This document shows positions 60,839 to 64,000 of a stretch of DNA of 64,000 nucleotides, piece after piece (position 1 is the first letter of the stretch; each line of letters opens with the position of its first letter). Source of the stretch: Maricaulis sp048268525 (GTDB lineage Bacteria > Pseudomonadota > Alphaproteobacteria > Caulobacterales > Maricaulaceae); assembly GCF_048268525.1 (NCBI RefSeq), contig NZ_JBLWVH010000017.1, forward strand, positions 9,595 to 73,594, given 5' to 3'. A program made the position numbers and the translations under genes. Under the pieces are notes generated by a model. The model ran no database searches, had not been told where the DNA came from, and was given only the letters and a program-made list of their open reading frames with translations.

Positions 60839-61261
60839 ATGATCCGCTATGCCCTCCTGTGCGATGATGACCATGATTTCGAGGCCTGGTTCTCGGATTC
60901 GGCAGGCTTTGACGACCAGAACGCCCGCGGTCTGGTGGAATGTCCGCAGTGCGGCTCGACCCGGATCCGCAAGGCGCTGGCCGCGCCGGCCGTCGCCACA
61001 TCACGCAAGCGCGAGGCCAGTCCAGAGCATCAGTTCGGAGAGATCGCCTCGAAAGTGCGCGCCCATATCCGCAAGAATTACGATTATGTCGGTGAGGACT
61101 TTGCCAGCGAGGCGCGGGCCATCCATGACGGCGACAAGCCAAAGCGCCTGATCTATGGCGAGGCATCGGCTGACGAGACCAAGGCGCTGAGTGATGACGG
61201 CGTGCCGGTCACCCCGCTGCCGGATGCGCTGGCACCCACACCGCCGAAAAAAGCGAACTAG
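60839..61261 (+). CDS. DUF1178 family protein
   Basis: The 140-residue protein begins MIRYALLCDDDHDFEAWFSD and has a zinc-type CPQCGSTRIRKALAAPAV segment, both marks of DUF1178. The role of the family is unknown. It is the last gene of the ComF-glutaredoxin-nitrilase cluster. Its stop overlaps the convergent anti-sigma stop by four bases. Confidence 0.88.
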   Translation: MIRYALLCDDDHDFEAWFSDSAGFDDQNARGLVECPQCGSTRIRKALAAPAVATSRKREASPEHQFGEIASKVRAHIRKNYDYVGEDFASEARAIHDGDKPKRLIYGEASADETKALSDDGVPVTPLPDALAPTPPKKAN

Positions 61262-62001
61262 TCGCGGTCGCTCCGGCTCCAGCCGTCGGCGATCAGTTGC
61301 GCTTCATCATCAGCGCCAAGTGCGTCGCCGCTGATCCGCGCGTCGATGGCGTCGAGAATACTGGTTGGCATGGCACTCGAGGCCGTGCGCATGACCGATC
61401 CGTTCGCGGTCTCGGCCGGGGCGGTCATCTGCACCACCCATTGCCCGTTCTCACGACAGGCCAGACCGGTCGTCTCGCCATGCAGGAAGCTGCGGCATGC
61501 GGTCCCGTCGGTGGCGCGGAAGCTGAGCTGGATCGCGGTCCCGTCCGGACCGGTTTCACCGGACGCCTGGTGTTCCAGCGCCGCGGCCAGCACGCCGCCG
61601 GCAATCGGGCGGTCGCCTTCGAAAATCATCAGGCCTTCTTCACCGCCACCAAGCCGACCGCCGATCAGCACTCCCAGTACGAGGCTCGCGGCAATCGCCG
61701 CGTAATTGATCCAGCCGGGACGTTGTGGGGTGGCCGCTTTTTGGGCCGGACGCCGGAAGGGCAGGACTGTCGGCTCGTTGTCGCTCGCTTCGGGTGAGCG
61801 GACGAGGTCGAGCAGATGATCCGGCACCGCCTCCTCGGCGACTGGCTGATAGGCATCGCGAATGGCCGTGTCGGTCGTCTGAAGGGCGTCGAGACGTTCT
61901 GCGAGGGCAGGGTCGGCATCGATGGCAGCGGCAACCCGGTCCATCCCGGCATCATCGAGTTCGCCATCCATGAAGGCGATCAGGGTTTCGTCATCAATCA
62001 T
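61258..62001 (-). CDS. Membrane anti-sigma factor
   Basis: The 247-residue protein starts MIDDETLIAFMDGELDDAGM, a typical anti-sigma helical domain, with no zinc-finger cysteine pair. A single membrane helix (WINYAAIAASLVLGVLIGG) separates it from a periplasmic part with two cysteines (TACRSFLHGETTGLACRENG). It should hold the co-encoded ECF sigma factor at the membrane until a periplasmic signal. The gene overlaps the sigma gene stop by eight bases. Confidence 0.9.
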   Translation of the reverse strand: MIDDETLIAFMDGELDDAGMDRVAAAIDADPALAERLDALQTTDTAIRDAYQPVAEEAVPDHLLDLVRSPEASDNEPTVLPFRRPAQKAATPQRPGWINYAAIAASLVLGVLIGGRLGGGEEGLMIFEGDRPIAGGVLAAALEHQASGETGPDGTAIQLSFRATDGTACRSFLHGETTGLACRENGQWVVQMTAPAETANGSVMRTASSAMPTSILDAIDARISGDALGADDEAQLIADGWSRSDRD

Positions 62002-62515
62002 CGGACTGTCCCTCCATCGCGGACGGGTTGAGTTGGGCTTCCATCGCCTTGCGGCCGCGGGCCAGACGGCTGGTCAGTGTGCCCATCGGCACGTCCATGA
62101 CGCTCGAGGCTTCCTTGTAGGACAGACCTTCGACCAGAACGAGACTGACCGCCAGGCGTTGGTCGTCGGGCAGGGTCTCCATTGCCCGTTCGACCGCCAT
62201 GGCGCGCATGCGTTTTTCGAAATCCGGATCGTCCGCGCCGACATTCTCGCCCGCTTCCGGCGGCGCGTGATGGCGGCCCTGGCGTTGGCGTCGGCGGGTT
62301 TCGTCGATCCAGGCATTCTTCATGATACGGTACATCCAGCTGTCCAGGCGCGTGCCGGCCTGCCATTGATCCAGGCGGGTCAGGGCACGTTCCACGGTCA
62401 GCTGTACGAGATCGTCGGCATCCGCCTGGTCGCGCGACAGGGAGCGCGCGAACCGTCGCATCCGCGGCAGGTATTCGATGATCTCGTTTTCAACCCGGGT
62501 GGTTCTCGTGCCCAT
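61994..62515 (-). CDS. ECF-type RNA polymerase sigma factor
   Basis: The 173-residue protein has sigma region 2 (YLPRMRRFARSLSRDQADAD, DSWMYRIMKNAWIDETRRR) and region 4 (LPDDQRLAVSLVLVEGLSYK, VPMGTLTSRLARGRKAME), the minimal ECF layout. ATG 62515 is preferred to ATG 62527 because a GGAAG-N17-CGTT promoter would start transcription near 62523. The anti-sigma gene overlaps its end, and the divergent subtilase shares the promoter palindrome, so the sigma factor probably controls itself and that protease. Confidence 0.9.
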   Translation of the reverse strand: MGTRTTRVENEIIEYLPRMRRFARSLSRDQADADDLVQLTVERALTRLDQWQAGTRLDSWMYRIMKNAWIDETRRRQRQGRHHAPPEAGENVGADDPDFEKRMRAMAVERAMETLPDDQRLAVSLVLVEGLSYKEASSVMDVPMGTLTSRLARGRKAMEAQLNPSAMEGQSDD

Positions 62516-62529
62516 TCCCACTACCATCA

Positions 62530-62561
62530 ACGTCTGGAAGAAAGCTTTTCTTCCATGCGTT
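62530..62561. promoter_or_regulatory. Symmetrical divergent ECF promoters
   Basis: On the plus strand GGAAG (62536-62540) is followed after 17 bases by CGTT (62558-62561), facing the subtilase. On the minus strand GGAAG (62554-62550) is followed after 17 bases by CGTT (62533-62530), facing the sigma gene. The two -35 elements form the palindrome GGAAGAAA-GCT-TTTCTTCC. This fits the GGAA(C)-N16/17-CGTT type of ECF promoter. Confidence 0.75.
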
Positions 62562-62591
62562 ATAGTGATGGGCAAGCCGGATGGAGTGTTG

Positions 62592-63842
62592 ATGTCCACC
62601 TTGTTGAAAATCGCGATGATCCTGTCGGTCTGGGTGACGGCGGCTCTGCCCGCTGCCGCGCAATTGCCGGTCGACGTGCCGCGCCTGCCGGTGACCGACC
62701 GCTTGCGGGATACATTGCGCGACCCGCTCGATCAGACAATCGACGAGCTGGAAGAGGTGCGTCGGGACACGCTCGACACACTGCTGCGCCGAAATCGCGA
62801 TGTTCTCGAGCGAGGGCCGGACCGGACAGTCATCCTGCGCGACCAGATCACCACACTGCAGGCCGATGATGCCGATCTGGCGCCCTTGCTGGCGGCCGGT
62901 TTCACGGTCCTGAGAGAGCGTCCGCTGGGCGGGCTGGCGGCTCGCCTCTACGTCCTTCAGGTGCCGTCGGGTCTGTCGACCGTCCGGGCCCTGGCCCTGG
63001 CGCGGGAGATTGACCCGACCGGCACCTTTGACTTCAACCATGTCTACGCCCGGTCGGGACGGGCGAGTGCCGGCCTTGTCGCGACCTCGCAAGCTGGCAG
63101 CGTCGCGAACTTGCGGGTTGGCCTGATCGATACCGGCGTCGCCACTGGCCATGCACACTTGCGCGCGGCACAGATCGAAGCGCGAGCCTTCCATGATGAC
63201 GACTATCTGCCGGCCGCCCACGGGACCGGCGTGGCCTCCCTGCTGGTTGGGGAGGCTGGCGGCACGCTTTATTCCGCCGACATTTATGGCGCCGGCCCGA
63301 CCGGTGGGTCCGTCGAAGCGCTGGTCGCGGCATTGGGATGGATGGCCGAGGTCGAAGTCGGCGTGATCAATGTCTCGCTGGTCGGACCGGACAATGCCCT
63401 ATTGCGCAGTGTCAGCGCCATGCTGACAGCGCGCGGGCATATCCTCGTCGCTGCCGTCGGCAATGACGGCCCGACCGCCGATCCACTCTATCCCGCCGCC
63501 TATCCGGGCGTGATCGGGGTGACCGGGGTCGATCGGCGCGGCCGCATCCTGCCCGAAGCCTGCCGCGGCGAGCATGTCGATTTCGCCGCGCTGGGGCGCG
63601 ATATCGAAGTTGCCGGCCTGCCGGACGGAGACGTCGAGGTTCGCGGTACCTCCTTTGCGGCGCCGCAGGTCGCGGCGCTGCTGGCTGCGGCCCTGGCACG
63701 CCCGGATCCGCTGGCCGTGGACGGTCTGGTTGCCGCTCTTGAGACTCGGGCCGAGGATGCCGGCAGGCGGGGCCGGGACACGACTTTCGGTCTGGGCATT
63801 GTCAGCCGTGACGCTGTCTATTCGCTGGCCGGTCAGCACTGA
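62592..63842 (+). CDS. Exported S8 subtilisin-like serine protease
   Basis: The 416-residue protein has a Sec signal peptide (MSTLLKIAMILSVWVTAALP, cleavage after PAAAQ), a pro-region with the charged stretch LRDPLDQTIDELEEVRRDTL, and an S8 domain: Asp in VGLIDTGVATGHAHL, His in AAHGTGVASLLVG and Ser in RGTSFAAPQVAALLAAAL. ATG 62592 follows GGAG at five bases. It is driven by the ECF-type promoter at 62536-62561 and may degrade misfolded envelope proteins as an output of the sigma system; that is inference. Confidence 0.9.
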   Translation: MSTLLKIAMILSVWVTAALPAAAQLPVDVPRLPVTDRLRDTLRDPLDQTIDELEEVRRDTLDTLLRRNRDVLERGPDRTVILRDQITTLQADDADLAPLLAAGFTVLRERPLGGLAARLYVLQVPSGLSTVRALALAREIDPTGTFDFNHVYARSGRASAGLVATSQAGSVANLRVGLIDTGVATGHAHLRAAQIEARAFHDDDYLPAAHGTGVASLLVGEAGGTLYSADIYGAGPTGGSVEALVAALGWMAEVEVGVINVSLVGPDNALLRSVSAMLTARGHILVAAVGNDGPTADPLYPAAYPGVIGVTGVDRRGRILPEACRGEHVDFAALGRDIEVAGLPDGDVEVRGTSFAAPQVAALLAAALARPDPLAVDGLVAALETRAEDAGRRGRDTTFGLGIVSRDAVYSLAGQH

Positions 63843-63854
63843 ATGCAGCGGCAT

Positions 63855-63880
63855 GGAATAAATCCGGAGGCCGGATCGTT
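63855..63880 (+). promoter_or_regulatory. Third ECF-type promoter, before the last gene
   Basis: GGAAT (63855-63859) and CGTT (63877-63880) are separated by 17 bases, the same spacing as the divergent pair at 62530-62561. Transcription would start near 63887, leaving a leader of about 40 bases before the ATG at 63930. Confidence 0.6.
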
Positions 63881-63892
63881 CTCTTCCTGACA

Positions 63893-63910
63893 GCCCAAGA
63901 ATGCTTGGGC
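63893..63910 (+). promoter_or_regulatory. Leader hairpin before the last gene
   Basis: GCCCAAG and CTTGGGC form a perfect seven-base stem with a four-base loop in the expected leader RNA. It ends 19 bases before the ATG, just upstream of the AAGGGAGA ribosome binding site, and has no T run. Confidence 0.45.
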
Positions 63911-63929
63911 CGTGAAAGGGAGAAGAACG

Positions 63930-64000
63930 ATGAAAACGCTCACTGTTTCCTCACTGGTTCTGATCATCGCCACAGCCGGCGCCCAGGCGCAGCTGGGCGG
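63930..64000 (+). CDS. Secreted protein, truncated by the window end
   Basis: ATG 63930 follows AAGGGAGA and opens a signal peptide (MKTLTVSSLVLIIATAGA, likely cleavage AQA). Only 23 residues are inside the window. It has the third copy of the ECF-type promoter and probably belongs to the same regulon as the subtilase. Confidence 0.6.
   Translation, partial: MKTLTVSSLVLIIATAGAQAQLG

Overview
The window is a gene-dense, GC-rich (well above 60% by eye) alphaproteobacterial chromosome segment. A sigma-32 factor, a CarD regulator with a 7Fe ferredoxin, cobS beside a J-domain and a BolA gene, a ComF-glutaredoxin-nitrilase-DUF1178 cluster, a Flp-type pilin and a flagellin together suggest a stalked or prosthecate marine bacterium of the Caulobacterales/Maricaulales type. 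Maricaulis is my best guess, from gene content only. I see no phage, insertion sequence, CRISPR array or rRNA operon; one tRNA gene (Arg, CCU anticodon) is present.

Layout. 0.1-7.2 kb (+): acyl-CoA synthetase, DUF924, a small unknown protein, alpha/beta hydrolase, SelO, PgeF and a zinc alcohol dehydrogenase. 7.2-9.7 kb (-): single-domain response regulator, PAS histidine kinase, tRNA-Arg. 9.9-15.5 kb (+): an exported subtilase with GDINPF heptad repeats and a barrel-like C terminus, then an exported TPR/degenerate GGDEF/EAL protein. 15.5-25.3 kb (mostly -): DsbA-like isomerase, orphan chemoreceptor signalling domain, nuclease lipoprotein (+), rpoH, a repeat-rich gap, carD, fdxA, TerB-like, S4, SUV3-like helicase, DUF3108. 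25.4-30.7 kb (+): rpmB, amidohydrolase lipoprotein, seven-TM AraC regulator, serine hydrolase lipoprotein. 30.7-31.4 kb: palindromic repeats and a structured non-coding segment. 31.4-42.3 kb: phytase-like lipoprotein, cobT, flagellin, FAD oxidoreductase, copper island (csoR, TolC-like, multicopper oxidase, CusF-like), cobS, membrane protein, J-domain protein, bolA-type gene. 42.4-57.3 kb: lipoprotein, CorC/HlyC-aroB-aroK operon, a 46-residue membrane protein, a secreted repeat-like protein, xerD, accA, DMT transporter, cyclase/LysR pair, GNAT, secA and a PPIase lipoprotein. 57.4-64 kb: nudix, orphan Flp pilin, methyltransferase, comF-grxC-nitrilase-DUF1178, then an ECF sigma/anti-sigma pair divergent from a second exported subtilase and a further secreted protein cut by the window end.

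How it works together. The best-supported regulatory units read directly from sequence are two. First, an ECF regulon: the sigma gene and the divergent subtilase share a symmetrical pair of GGAAG-N17-CGTT promoters, and a third GGAAT-N17-CGTT copy precedes the next secreted-protein gene. Second, a copper module: a CsoR with the Cys-x24-His-x3-Cys metal site, an ATACCCCC/GGGGGTAT palindrome between it and the divergent efflux/oxidase genes, and translational overlaps through the operon. Four convergent gene pairs overlap by exactly four bases through shared stop codons.
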